A stretch of DNA of 64,000 nucleotides, from positions 62,001-126,000 of the forward strand of contig NZ_WTZA01000002.1 of the NCBI RefSeq assembly GCF_009827495.1, written 5' to 3'. Under the pieces are notes generated by a model. That model saw only the letters and a program-made list of their open reading frames with translations. It did no database searches and was not told the origin of the DNA. Below, piece after piece: positions 26,666 through 36,180 of this stretch. Made by a program: the position numbers and the translations under genes. The DNA comes from Tsuneonella aeria. GTDB taxonomy: Bacteria; Pseudomonadota; Alphaproteobacteria; Sphingomonadales; Sphingomonadaceae. Within the stretch, counting starts at the first letter, position 1; each line of letters starts with the position of its first letter.

Positions 26666-29600
26666 ATGCCGATCGACCGGGCGCGAGCCACCGAGTATTT
26701 GCGCGACTTCGCCTTCCGGCGCCTGTTCGTCGACGAGTTAGGGTGGGACAATCCCGCCTCTCGCCACAGCGAAACCGTCACGGCGGAAGGCGCCACTTTT
26801 GCGCTCGAGCCGGTGGCTGAGAAGCGCGGCGTGCGCATTTTCCATTGCGCTGACATTCCCGAGCGGCCCGTGCGACAGCGAATTGAGCGCGAAGTCACCA
26901 AGCTCGCCTATGAGCACCTGATCATCTTCTCCGACCCCGCTAAGACCCGCCAGGTGTGGCAATGGGTCGCGCGCGAGAAGGGCAAGCCCGCCGCGTTCCG
27001 CGAGCATCTATGGCTCACCGCGCAATCGCCCGAGCCGCTGCTCCAGAAGCTTGATCACATCGCGTTCTCGCTCGAAGAGGAAGAGGGCCTGACGCTGGCG
27101 GGGGCGACCGTCCGCATGCGCGATGCGTTCGATCGCGAGCGGATCACCAAGCGCTTCTACGAAGCCTTCAAGCAGCAGCACGACCAGTTCCTGGGGTTCA
27201 TTACCGGCCTGACGAGCGCGGCGGACAAGGCTTGGTACGCATCGCTGATGCTCAACCGGCTGATGTTCGTCTATTTCATCCAGAAGAAGCGGTTCCTCGA
27301 TGGCGACATCGACTATCTCAAGAACCGGCTCGCCAAAGTCCGTGCGGAGCAAGGTCAGGACCAGTTCCACAGCTTCTACCGCGCCTTCCTGCTCAAGCTG
27401 TTTCACGGCGGCCTAGCCACGCCGAAGGACGCGCGCGACGCGGAAACCGCGCGGCTGATCGGCAACATCCCCTATCTCAACGGCGGCCTGTTCGAGCCGC
27501 ACGCGCTGGAGGGCGAGGGCAACACGATCCAGATCGGCGATGCCGCGTTCGAATCCATCTTCGCCTTTTTCGACCAGTATGAATGGACGCTCGACACCCG
27601 GGCGATCGAGCGGGCCGACGGTTGCGAGATCAACCCCGACGTGCTCGGCCACATCTTCGAGAAGTACATCAACCAGAAGCAGATGGGGGCGTACTACACC
27701 AAGGAGGACATCACCGATTACATCACCCGCTCCACGGTGATCCCCTGGCTGTTCCGCAACGCCGAGAGCCACGACAAGGTCGCCTTCGAGCCCGGCGGGG
27801 CGGTGTGGCGGATGCTGTCCGAGAGCCCGGACACTTACATTTTCAAGTCCGTGAAGCACGGCGCGGACCAGCCGCTGCCGAACAATATCGCGGCCGGCAT
27901 CGGCGACGTTGCCGCGCGCGGCGACTGGAACCGAACGGCGAGCGCGGAGCTAGGCCTGCCGACTGAAACCTGGCGCGAGGTCGTCGCGCGGCGCGAGCGC
28001 TACGAAAGCGTCAAGGCCAGGGCCGCTGCGGGTGAGATTTGCGCGATCGAGGACTTGATCACCCACAATCTGGACATACGCCAGTTCGCGCTCGACGCGA
28101 TCCAGTTTGCCGAAAGCCCCGATCTCGTCCGCGCCTTCTGGAAGGGGATTTCGGCGGTCAAGGTGCTCGATCCCGCCTGCGGCTCCGGCGCCTTCCTCTT
28201 TGCCGCGCTCAACATCCTCTACGATCTCTACGACGCCTGCCTGGAGCGGATGGAGGAGTTCGTCCAGACCGCTCCTGAGGGCAGCGGCCCGCGCCAGCTC
28301 TATTCCGATTTCCGCGAGGTGCTGGCGCGCATCGCCCGCCACCCCAGCCGTCCCTATTTCATCTACAAATCGATCATTCTCGACAATCTCTACGGCGTCG
28401 ACATCATGGATGAGGCGGTGGAGATCTGTAAGCTCCGCCTGTTCCTGAAGCTCGCCGCGCAGCTTGAAAGCGCCGACCAGATCGAGCCGCTGCCCGACAT
28501 CGATTTCAACATTCGAGCCGGCAATTCGGTGCTGGGATTTAAAAGCATCAAGGATGCCCTAGACAAGTCAACGAAGGCCGGACTCCAGTTCGACGATTCG
28601 TTAGCCGACATCCAGGCCAAGGCCGACGATCTGGATAGCGTTGTGAGGCTTTTTCGACGGCAGCAGACAGAGTTGGGAGGCAGCGTCACATCTGCGGACA
28701 AATTGGCAGTTCGCGAGAAAATGGGGGCATTGGAGCAACGTCTCAACAAGCTCTTCGTGGACCTATATGCGCCGAGGCGACCTGTCTTAGGTGATGTTGA
28801 AATGTGGGAGGAGCACTGGCTCGCGAGTCAAAAGCCATTCCACTGGGTTATCGACTTTCACGAAATCGTGGAAGACGGTGGCTTCTCGGTCATCATCGGC
28901 AATCCACCTTACGTTGAGATCGACCCCAATAATTCGCGTAAAGCCCTTCTTGATGAATATGACACTTGTCTCGATACTTGGAGTCGAGATGAGGACCTTT
29001 ATACTCTCTTTGTAGAGAGATCATTGGCGATCGCGTCACCAGAGAATAGTTCCATGGGCTTGATCTTGCCTCTCTCGGTGGCCTTCTCCACTAAGCGTCC
29101 ATTCATGTCACTGCGACAGATCATTGCTCGGGCATCGGGCAGTTGGTATTGGTCGCACTACGACCGAATTCCCAGTTCGCTATTCGGGAATGATGTTCGA
29201 ACTCGCTGCTCAATAGGACTTTGGCATTCACAGAGCGCGGATGACCGTACGTTCCATACGACGTCCCTAATGCGTTGGGGTTTTGAGCGGAGAGAGGTTC
29301 TCTTCGACGGGCTGGTCTATGCCTTGTTTTCAGGTGACATCGCGCAGCGCATTCCAAAGGTCGCGAATGACGCCCAGGCGGCCGGATTGGCCTACTTGCT
29401 CTCGCTCAATCGGCCACTCGGCATCCAACTTGGCCGTTCCATCTCGGCAACAGCCTTGGCAAGTGAGGCGCCGCGGTTCCCGAGGAATGCGGTGTTCGTC
29501 GCAGGGACGGCTTACAATTGGTTTCCAGCTTGGAGATCGATCCCCCCGACAACTGATGAGCGCGGCCGTGCAGGGGTTCCGGCGAGGACGATTGGCTTTC

Positions 29601-30004
29601 AATTTGAAAGCGAAGATGAAGCGAACGCGACCTTTGCCCTTCTTTGCAGTTCCCTTGGGTACTGGTGGTGGGCGGTCGCGTCCGACGGATTTAACCTGAA
29701 GAAATGGCTGATCGAGTCGTTTCCGCTGTCAGCGAACGCCATCGCGCCCGATTATCAGTCAGCATTAGCGGAAATCGGAGCCGAGCTGAAGGAGTGTCTA
29801 GAGAGCAATTACGTATACAAGGATAACAAGGGGCGAAAAGGTAATTACTTTCTGCCGGCATGTTCCCACGTGACCGAGAGGATTGATCAACTGATTGATG
29901 AGGCACTCACAGGGATAGATGCGGATTTTATCCAGAGCGTCCAAGAATTCAACGCGACATTTTCCCAATCGAATTTCAGCGCTTCAGAGGTCGATGCCCA
30001 CTGA
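26666..30004 (+). CDS. Large N6-adenine DNA methyltransferase (Eco57I/PglX-like)
   Basis: 1112 residues. Helical N-terminal region with 'MGAYYTKEDITDYITRST' (the usual lead-in to type I/IIG methylases), motif I 'VLDPACGSGAFL' near residue 498, and motif IV 'IIGNPPYVEID' near 745; the rest is a probable target-recognition region. No PD-(D/E)XK nuclease motif is evident at the N-terminus. Base composition drops clearly from about 28.5 kb to the stop, covering the catalytic end and recognition region, while the first half matches the helicase gene. It probably marks host DNA and sets target specificity. Confidence 0.9.
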   Translation: MPIDRARATEYLRDFAFRRLFVDELGWDNPASRHSETVTAEGATFALEPVAEKRGVRIFHCADIPERPVRQRIEREVTKLAYEHLIIFSDPAKTRQVWQWVAREKGKPAAFREHLWLTAQSPEPLLQKLDHIAFSLEEEEGLTLAGATVRMRDAFDRERITKRFYEAFKQQHDQFLGFITGLTSAADKAWYASLMLNRLMFVYFIQKKRFLDGDIDYLKNRLAKVRAEQGQDQFHSFYRAFLLKLFHGGLATPKDARDAETARLIGNIPYLNGGLFEPHALEGEGNTIQIGDAAFESIFAFFDQYEWTLDTRAIERADGCEINPDVLGHIFEKYINQKQMGAYYTKEDITDYITRSTVIPWLFRNAESHDKVAFEPGGAVWRMLSESPDTYIFKSVKHGADQPLPNNIAAGIGDVAARGDWNRTASAELGLPTETWREVVARRERYESVKARAAAGEICAIEDLITHNLDIRQFALDAIQFAESPDLVRAFWKGISAVKVLDPACGSGAFLFAALNILYDLYDACLERMEEFVQTAPEGSGPRQLYSDFREVLARIARHPSRPYFIYKSIILDNLYGVDIMDEAVEICKLRLFLKLAAQLESADQIEPLPDIDFNIRAGNSVLGFKSIKDALDKSTKAGLQFDDSLADIQAKADDLDSVVRLFRRQQTELGGSVTSADKLAVREKMGALEQRLNKLFVDLYAPRRPVLGDVEMWEEHWLASQKPFHWVIDFHEIVEDGGFSVIIGNPPYVEIDPNNSRKALLDEYDTCLDTWSRDEDLYTLFVERSLAIASPENSSMGLILPLSVAFSTKRPFMSLRQIIARASGSWYWSHYDRIPSSLFGNDVRTRCSIGLWHSQSADDRTFHTTSLMRWGFERREVLFDGLVYALFSGDIAQRIPKVANDAQAAGLAYLLSLNRPLGIQLGRSISATALASEAPRFPRNAVFVAGTAYNWFPAWRSIPPTTDERGRAGVPARTIGFQFESEDEANATFALLCSSLGYWWWAVASDGFNLKKWLIESFPLSANAIAPDYQSALAEIGAELKECLESNYVYKDNKGRKGNYFLPACSHVTERIDQLIDEALTGIDADFIQSVQEFNATFSQSNFSASEVDAH

Positions 30005-30521
30005 AGCGGCCCCTTCGCTCCGGAGGATAAGCGAATCCATCACCTTCTTCTGCTCCCAATTCTGCCCCGGCGACGTGATCGTCAAGGCGCGGGACTGGGC
30101 CAATTCCCGCACACCCGCCAGCGCTCCAGAAATCGGCGGCTTTCACACGCCGGTCGAGCGCGACGTGCTGCGCATCCTGTTGCGCGGACAGGCCCCAGCG
30201 ATCGTCATGCTCGCCCGCGCGGCCGAGGGCTGGCGGGCCCCGAAGCCGCTCGGCGTGGCCATCCGGGAAGCCGGGGCCGCCGGCCGTGCGCGAATCCTGA
30301 GTCCCTTCCCAGCCACCCAGCGCCGCACCACCGTCGCCAGCGCCGCGCGGCGCAATCGCCACATCCTGACACTGGCGGACCCCATCCTGATCGCCCACGC
30401 CTCCCCCGGCGGCAAGACCGAGGCGCTGGCGAAGGAAGCGCTGGCGCGCGGCCTCACGCTGCTGACCTTCCCCTCCCCTCACAACGCGCACCTGATCGCC
30501 TTGGGGGCGGAGTTGGCTTAG
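29994..30521 (+). CDS. DprA/Smf-like nucleotide-binding protein
   Basis: A 175-residue protein whose second half matches the DprA Rossmann-like fold: 'RILSPFPATQRRTTVASAARRNRHILTLADPILIAHASPGGKTEALAKEALARG'. It lacks the SAM and winged-helix domains of housekeeping DprA. It overlaps the methylase end by 11 bp and lies within the defence cassette. DprA-like proteins have been found in several anti-phage loci, so a role in DNA or nucleotide sensing is plausible but inferred. Confidence 0.75.
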   Translation: MPTEAAPSLRRISESITFFCSQFCPGDVIVKARDWANSRTPASAPEIGGFHTPVERDVLRILLRGQAPAIVMLARAAEGWRAPKPLGVAIREAGAAGRARILSPFPATQRRTTVASAARRNRHILTLADPILIAHASPGGKTEALAKEALARGLTLLTFPSPHNAHLIALGAELA

Positions 30522-30649
30522 CGATGTTACGCGGCCTGGCAGTGGCACAGGCAAGTCACGGCCAAGAGAAATATCCAACGTGACAATACAGATAGGCCCG
30601 TTATCTTCTCACTGACAGACGATGCGAAGAGACGCATCGGGGGGGATGA

Positions 30650-33334
30650 ATGACGGAATATCAGGACCGCTCGGCGGCGCTTGAATCGCTTGCTACCGAG
30701 ACGCTGGACGCGTTCGCCAACATCGCCGGGGGCGCGGACACGTCGCTCAAGACCAGCCGGCCGGTCGGCATCACCGCCATCGCCAACACCAACCAGATGA
30801 CGATGGAGAAGGCGCTGGGGAACCTCCAGCGCATGCACGGCGAGATGCAGGAAGCCTGGCGCCAACTGCGTGACGAGCCGGCGATCGCCCGCGTTCTCGT
30901 CAAGGATAAGCAGGGTAACCGAAAGACGCTTTACATTACGCGCGCCTCCGCAGGCGGTAACTACGGCGTAACGTTGTGCAGCTACTTGGCGCCCATGGGA
31001 CGGCTGGCGGCCTTCCCAGTGGGTGGAGGTACCGAGATCCGGTTGCCGAGAGGCGACGTCTCATATGAAGTCCTTGAGCGGGCGATTTATCGTCCCGTTC
31101 TGGATGCAGAGGGATGGGATTCGCTCGACACGGTTGTCGAGACCGAAACCTTTGGTCCTCTCACGGTCGCATCCCTCCGTGCATTGCTGGCGAAGGCCAG
31201 CGATTCGGGCGACATGCTGGCGGAGCTCGACCGCCTGCTGGCGGAAGAGGTGGCCGAGGCCAATGTCCACGAAGGCCTGACACGACGCATGCTGACAGCG
31301 ATGGCGCTGCGCGACCAGCCGCTGCTCGACCAGTTCCAGGACCGCATCTTCCGCATGCCGCTGGACAGCCGGCTGGTGATCCTCGGGCCGCCTGGCACCG
31401 GCAAGACCACCACGCTGATCCGGCGGCTGAAGCAGAAGATCGATGTCGCGTTCCTCGAGCCCGAAGAGCAGGCGCTGATCGAGGGCGATGCAGCGTCCGC
31501 CTTGCCGCATCCGCAATCGTGGCTGATGTTCACGCCGACCGAGCTGCTCAAGCAATATGTGCAGGAAGCCTTCGCGCGCGAAGGCGTGCCCGCGCCCAAC
31601 AGCCGCATCTACACCTGGGAGGATTACCGCCCCGAACTCGCGCGCAACAAGCTGCCGATCCTGAAATCCGCTTCGGGGGGCACGCTGGTGCTGAACAAGA
31701 CCGCTGACGTGCTTCAGCCGGGCACCATCGGGAACCAGGCGGAGTGGTTTGACGATTTCGATGCGTTCCAGCAAGCTAGCTTCCTGGGTCAACTGGCGCG
31801 AGATGCCGAGGCCGTCGCAGGGGCGAAGGACGCGGGACACGCCGCGCTCGGCGGACGGCTGGTGGACCTACTCGCCGGCGGCGCGACGCGATCCATCCCG
31901 GCGACGCTGTTCGCGCTCGGCGGGTTCGAGGAGCGGCTGAAGGAACTGGCGGCGGACATCCGCTCCACGACGCAGGATCAGTTCCGCCAGCTGCTGGCGG
32001 AGCAGCTGGGCAAGGACCGGTCGTTCCTCGACGCGCTGTTCGGCTTCGTCGCGACGCTCTCTGCGGAGAGCGAGGACGAGGACGAAGCGGACGCCGATCT
32101 CGACGGCGAGGACGAGGACGAGCTGGTAGCGCGCGGCGACCGGGCGATCGCGCAGGCCGCATTCCTTCGCGCGATCCGCGCCAAGGCGATTGCAGAAGCG
32201 AGGAAGCGCTCGGTCGGCCGCACCAGCCGCAACGGCAAGGTGCTGGACTGGCTTACAACGAAAGGGATGGAGCTTCCGCCGCTCGCGGCGATCGGCGAGA
32301 CGCTCGTCGTGCAACGCGCCGCGCGGCGCCTGACGCGAGCGCCACGCGACTTCGTCCGTACGGTGCCGACGCGGTATCGGGCCTTCCGGCGCGAGCGGTC
32401 GGCGGACGGAACGTGGTATATCACGCGCACCGTCCCGGCCGGCGAGATCACCCCTCTGGAAACCGACATTGTCTTGCTGGCGATGCTGCGCAACGCCCGT
32501 CTTCTGCTGTCCGACCGGACGCTGATGCGCCAGATCGGCGATACCCTTCCGCCGATCCTCGAAACCATCCGCGACCTGCAGCGGAACCAGATACTGGTCG
32601 ACGAAGCGACCGACTTCTCGCCCGTGCAGCTCGGTTGCATGGCGGCGCTGGCCAACCCGAATACCGAATCGTTCTTCGCTTGCGGCGATTTCAACCAGCG
32701 CCTGACGCTGTGGGGCAGCCGCTCGCGCGACCAGCTTGCCTGGGTCAGCCCCGGCATCGAGATTGAGCCGATCACGATCGCCTACCGCCAGAGCCGGCGG
32801 CTCAACGAACTGGCGCGGGCGCTGGCTTCGGCGGACGAGGACGCCGCGCTGGCCAGCCTGCCGGAGCACATGGATAACGAGGGCGTTCCGCCAGCGCTGC
32901 AAACCGGGCTTGGCGGCGACGATCTCGTCCGATGGGTGGCGGACCGCATCTTCGAAATCGAGGATTCGCTGGGCAAGATGCCGTCGATTGCGGTGCTGGT
33001 GGAGGGCGGCGAGCAACTCGCGTCGCTGGCCGGTGCGCTCGACGAGGCCTTGGGCGCCCGAAACATCAAGGCGGTCGCCTGCCCCGGCGGGCAGGTGATG
33101 GGCCGCGACAACGATGTGCGCGTGTTCGAGATCGAGCACATCAAGGGGCTGGAGTTCGAGGCGGTGTTCTTCATCGACGTTGACCGGCTGGAAGCGAGCG
33201 AGCCGGAGTTGTTCGAGAAATACCTCTACGTGGGCGCCACCCGCGCGGCGACCTATTTGGGCATGACCTGCCAGGGGGCTTCGCTGCCTGCGCCGCTCAG
33301 GAAAATCGAAGCAATGTTCGTCGATCGCTGGTGA
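30650..33334 (+). CDS. UvrD-like superfamily 1 helicase/ATPase (defence cassette)
   Basis: 894 residues. Walker A 'ILGPPGTGKTTTLIRRL' near residue 245, a long insertion with an acidic stretch ('ESEDEDEADADLDGEDEDE'), Walker B 'ILVDEATDFSPVQ' near 650, 'ACGDFNQRLTLWGS', 'ITIAYRQSRRLNELAR' and motif VI 'YVGATRAATYLGMTC' near 861. This is a complete SF1A motor with an N-terminal region of unknown fold. A strong GGGGGG-rich ribosome site precedes the ATG. With the SNF2 helicase and methylase it completes a helicase-methylase-ATPase set. Confidence 0.9.
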   Translation: MTEYQDRSAALESLATETLDAFANIAGGADTSLKTSRPVGITAIANTNQMTMEKALGNLQRMHGEMQEAWRQLRDEPAIARVLVKDKQGNRKTLYITRASAGGNYGVTLCSYLAPMGRLAAFPVGGGTEIRLPRGDVSYEVLERAIYRPVLDAEGWDSLDTVVETETFGPLTVASLRALLAKASDSGDMLAELDRLLAEEVAEANVHEGLTRRMLTAMALRDQPLLDQFQDRIFRMPLDSRLVILGPPGTGKTTTLIRRLKQKIDVAFLEPEEQALIEGDAASALPHPQSWLMFTPTELLKQYVQEAFAREGVPAPNSRIYTWEDYRPELARNKLPILKSASGGTLVLNKTADVLQPGTIGNQAEWFDDFDAFQQASFLGQLARDAEAVAGAKDAGHAALGGRLVDLLAGGATRSIPATLFALGGFEERLKELAADIRSTTQDQFRQLLAEQLGKDRSFLDALFGFVATLSAESEDEDEADADLDGEDEDELVARGDRAIAQAAFLRAIRAKAIAEARKRSVGRTSRNGKVLDWLTTKGMELPPLAAIGETLVVQRAARRLTRAPRDFVRTVPTRYRAFRRERSADGTWYITRTVPAGEITPLETDIVLLAMLRNARLLLSDRTLMRQIGDTLPPILETIRDLQRNQILVDEATDFSPVQLGCMAALANPNTESFFACGDFNQRLTLWGSRSRDQLAWVSPGIEIEPITIAYRQSRRLNELARALASADEDAALASLPEHMDNEGVPPALQTGLGGDDLVRWVADRIFEIEDSLGKMPSIAVLVEGGEQLASLAGALDEALGARNIKAVACPGGQVMGRDNDVRVFEIEHIKGLEFEAVFFIDVDRLEASEPELFEKYLYVGATRAATYLGMTCQGASLPAPLRKIEAMFVDRW

Positions 33335-33382
33335 GCAGGCAGATCGATTAGGAATACAACGCCGAGGGCGATAGGGGGAATC

Positions 33383-34765
33383 GTGAAAGCCAAATCGGAG
33401 ACCATGACGATTGAAGACCTGGTCGATCTGCACAAGGCGCAGATGCTGAAGGCAAATCCGGAATATCAGCGCGGCATCGTGTGGAGCAGCGCGCAAAAGA
33501 AGAAACTGATCGACTCGGTCCTTCGCGGATACCCGCTCCCGCGCATCTATCTCCACCATATTTCCACCAACATTGCCGGCATGAAGAGCGAAGGCCTGGA
33601 GGTCATCGATGGCCAGCAGCGGATCAATGCGCTGAGCGATTTCGCTCAAGGGGCCTTCAAGCTCTTCGATCCGGTAGCCGATGCTGAGACGGCGAAGTTT
33701 CCAAGCTTCCTCCGCGACCAGCCCTGCCCTTGGGCAAACAAGAATTTCGACGCGTTGAGCGACGATCTCAAGAAGAGCTTCCTTGAGACGACGATCCCGG
33801 TTGCGAGGATCGAAACGAAGGACGCCAATGAGGTGCGCGACCTGTTCGTCCGGCTGCAAGGCGGTGTGCCGTTGAGCGCGCAGGAACGGCGCGATGCGCT
33901 GCCCGGCAATTTTACGGACTTCATTCTACGCCTCGGGGGCAAGCCCGAAATCGCTCGCTATCCAGGTCATGATTTCTTCGTGCGTTCGCTGGGAATGAAG
34001 CCCGGGCAGGACCGCGGCAAGACGCGCCAGCTTGCTGCGCAGATAGCGGTGCTGTTCTTCAATCGCCGCGCGAAAGGAGCGGACAGCTATTGCGACATCA
34101 ACGCCGCGGCGGTTGACGACTTCTACTACCAGAACCTTGATTTCCAGCAGGAATCCGAGGACGCGGCTCGCCTTCTTGCCATTCTCGACAAGCTAGCCCA
34201 GCTGATCCAGCACGGTAATCACGCTAAACTGCGCGGACACGACGCGATGCACCTGGTACTGCTCGCCGATGCGCTGTGGGACGACTATGTGCGGAACTGG
34301 GAAGCGCGGCTTCCGGAGGCGCTCGACAAGTTCCTAGCCGCCATCTCGGAAGGGAACCTCACCAAGAGCGATCCAGTCCCGAGCGAGTATTGGACACGAT
34401 ACGCGCAATGGACGCGAGTGAACTCGGATCGCGGTGAGACCATCGGACTGCGGCACCGCTTCTATCAGGAGAAGATGCTGGCGAGCCTTCAGCCGCTGCA
34501 GGTCAAGGACCCCGTTCGCCTTTACGGCGAGCTTGAGAGAAGCGTTCTGTTCTATCGTCAGTCCAAAAGGTGTCTAGTGTGCGATGGCGACATGCTGTGG
34601 CACGACGTGGAAGTCCATCACGTCGATGAGCACTCAAAAGGTGGTCCCACGACGCTCGAGAATGGGGCGGCTGTTCACAAGAAGTGTCACCCTAAGGGCA
34701 AGATGCAGACAGAGTCGTTCGCAGCGAAGCTATCGGCAGCGAATGCAGCTTCAACTCCCATCTGA
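33383..34765 (+). CDS. DUF262-HNH nuclease (GmrSD/SspE-like)
   Basis: 460 residues. The N-terminal DUF262 domain has a ParB-like 'EVIDGQQRINAL' (near residue 75) expected to bind or hydrolyse NTP. The C-terminal HNH domain has 'CLVCDGDMLWHDVEVHHVDEHSKGGPTTLENGAAVHKKCH' from about residue 396, with CxxC, HH and the C-terminal Cys/His intact. This pairing is seen in type IV modification-dependent enzymes and in SspE. It follows the UvrD-like gene by 48 bp and probably cuts modified or unmodified invading DNA. Confidence 0.87.
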   Translation: MKAKSETMTIEDLVDLHKAQMLKANPEYQRGIVWSSAQKKKLIDSVLRGYPLPRIYLHHISTNIAGMKSEGLEVIDGQQRINALSDFAQGAFKLFDPVADAETAKFPSFLRDQPCPWANKNFDALSDDLKKSFLETTIPVARIETKDANEVRDLFVRLQGGVPLSAQERRDALPGNFTDFILRLGGKPEIARYPGHDFFVRSLGMKPGQDRGKTRQLAAQIAVLFFNRRAKGADSYCDINAAAVDDFYYQNLDFQQESEDAARLLAILDKLAQLIQHGNHAKLRGHDAMHLVLLADALWDDYVRNWEARLPEALDKFLAAISEGNLTKSDPVPSEYWTRYAQWTRVNSDRGETIGLRHRFYQEKMLASLQPLQVKDPVRLYGELERSVLFYRQSKRCLVCDGDMLWHDVEVHHVDEHSKGGPTTLENGAAVHKKCHPKGKMQTESFAAKLSAANAASTPI

Positions 34766-35079
34766 GTTAGATGGGGGCGCTTCAAGGGGCTCATGCTGGA
34801 CTCTCCCAACAAAAATTGAGCGCCCTGATGACAGTTAGATGCGTCCCGTGAGTGCGGTAGTAGGACTCGATCCAACGCCTGGAAGTGGGCCGATTGCCGA
34901 CCGACTGCTTTCGGTCAGGGAAGCACGGAAAGACGCCGTTCGGCCTCGGAGCACCGTATCCGGCCAGCGCGTCGAACCCCGCCGGGCAAGATAAGTTGGT
35001 GGGCAGGCTTACAGCTGGTCGGAAGGAACGCCGGTTGTCATCGCTTCCGCTTCGCCGCCATGGCCTTCTGCGCAGCACG
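34766..35079 (+). other. Gene-poor stretch between defence cassette and histidine kinase
   Basis: No convincing gene. A 51-codon open frame (34839-34994) is not supported by a ribosome site or known family. The stretch contains the 16-nt word CGGTAGTAGGACTCGA (34855-34870), which recurs just beyond the right island end. The kinase downstream lacks a sensor, so this may be the remains of its missing N-terminal region. Confidence 0.5.
34855..34870 (+). repeat. 16-nt direct repeat, copy 1
   Basis: CGGTAGTAGGACTCGA occurs here and at 56104-56119, 25 bp beyond the right attachment site. Part of it (AGGACTCG) is the reverse complement of the attachment core start (CGAGTCCT). Possibly an old attachment-site scar. 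Confidence 0.6.
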
Positions 35080-35673
35080 ATGGACGAACTCGCAGAGGCG
35101 ACGGCGAGAGAAATAGATCACCGGGTGATGAACAGCCTTCATTTCGTGTCGGGGCTGCTCAAGATGCAAAGCCGGTCGAGCGATGTGGGCGATGGCTCTT
35201 TGCACCTTAAATCGGCGGCAAATCGCGTTGCCTCAGTAGCCCAGGTCCACCGGCATTTCTATGCCGACGGCGACAAGGAGGTATCGTTCATAGCCTTCTT
35301 GCGGCGCCTTTGCGATGATCTGGGCTCGGTCCTTGATCGGCAGATTGTTGTCGATGGAGACGAGGGTGTTGTCCCCGCGAACTCCATTCAGGCCATTGGT
35401 CTGATCACCAACGAACTCGTTACAAACTCGGCGAAGTACGGGTCTGGAATGATCGATGTGACCTTCCGCATCAGCGACGACCTCAATAAGCTAATCGTCT
35501 GCGACGAAGGGCGGGGCCTTCCTGCAGGCTTGGATCCATACGCGTCAACGGCCGGTCTGGGTATGCGGGTGATCACTTCCCTCGCGACGCAGCTTCAGGG
35601 CACTCTCACCGCCGGCCCCCGTGAGAATGGAAAGGGAGCGTGCCTGACTGTCGCATTTCCCCGCAGTGCTTAG
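35080..35673 (+). CDS. Sensor-less histidine kinase, HWE/HisKA_2 type
   Basis: 197 residues from the chosen ATG at 35080. The H-box 'EIDHRVMNSLHFVSGLLKMQ' is of the HisKA_2/HWE type, with the N-box in 'IGLITNELVTNSAKYG' and G-box 'GLGMRVITSLATQLQG'. There is no PAS, GAF or membrane domain. The frame is open upstream to 34885 but that text looks non-coding. Such kinases often feed the alphaproteobacterial general stress response (PhyR), which would suit a stress island, but a truncated orphan is equally possible. Confidence 0.75.
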   Translation: MDELAEATAREIDHRVMNSLHFVSGLLKMQSRSSDVGDGSLHLKSAANRVASVAQVHRHFYADGDKEVSFIAFLRRLCDDLGSVLDRQIVVDGDEGVVPANSIQAIGLITNELVTNSAKYGSGMIDVTFRISDDLNKLIVCDEGRGLPAGLDPYASTAGLGMRVITSLATQLQGTLTAGPRENGKGACLTVAFPRSA

Positions 35674-36180
35674 GGGGCTGCGGCAAACCGTTTCTGGGAA
35701 GTTCCGACCGCTGAGAACAGAGGCGCCGTAGGATATGTCGCGGTATTGCTTCGCCAAATGCGGACACCCGCACCTTGCGAACGGGCGCCAGCTCCGACCG
35801 CCTAGGCTACCACCTGTTAGCGCTAGGTGCACAAGGCGAATTGACGCAGACATGAGACAAATTTGCCGACGCTAAGGCCGCTACCGGAATTTCCCGCGAA
35901 AAGGTGGTCAAACCATCGATGACAAACCCATCACGAATGATCCGGCCGAAGCGAGCGGTAATCAATCCCATGGTGCTACTGTCGAGGTCGGTTTCGTAGT
36001 CGCGGATTGAAACAGGCCAGGCGAACAGGAAGTATCATGCTGGGATGATTATGCTTGCATTCCGGGATTTTCCGCGAGGTTCCCCTTCGGCCTGGCAGCC
36101 GTCGCCCCAAGTACGCGTATTCCTTGATCAGAGCGGTCAATGCTCGGCGTCTAAGCGCTTTAGCAGTCACGCTTCGTCGA
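35674..36180 (+). other. 507-bp stretch without a supportable gene
   Basis: Short open frames only. One (ending at 36008 in '...GATVEVGFVVAD') reads like the end of a real protein but has no start or ribosome site, so it may be a fragment. No hairpin with a T-run is evident. Confidence 0.5.

Noticed and set aside
31868..33859. A 663-codon minus-strand open frame opposite the UvrD-like gene
   Set aside because: Shadow of the SF1 helicase and DUF262 genes; no domain pattern and no ribosome site.
34839..34994. A 51-codon open frame upstream of the sensor-less kinase
   Set aside because: No ribosome site or recognisable family, and it partly overlaps a repeat; kept only as a note in the intergenic entry.
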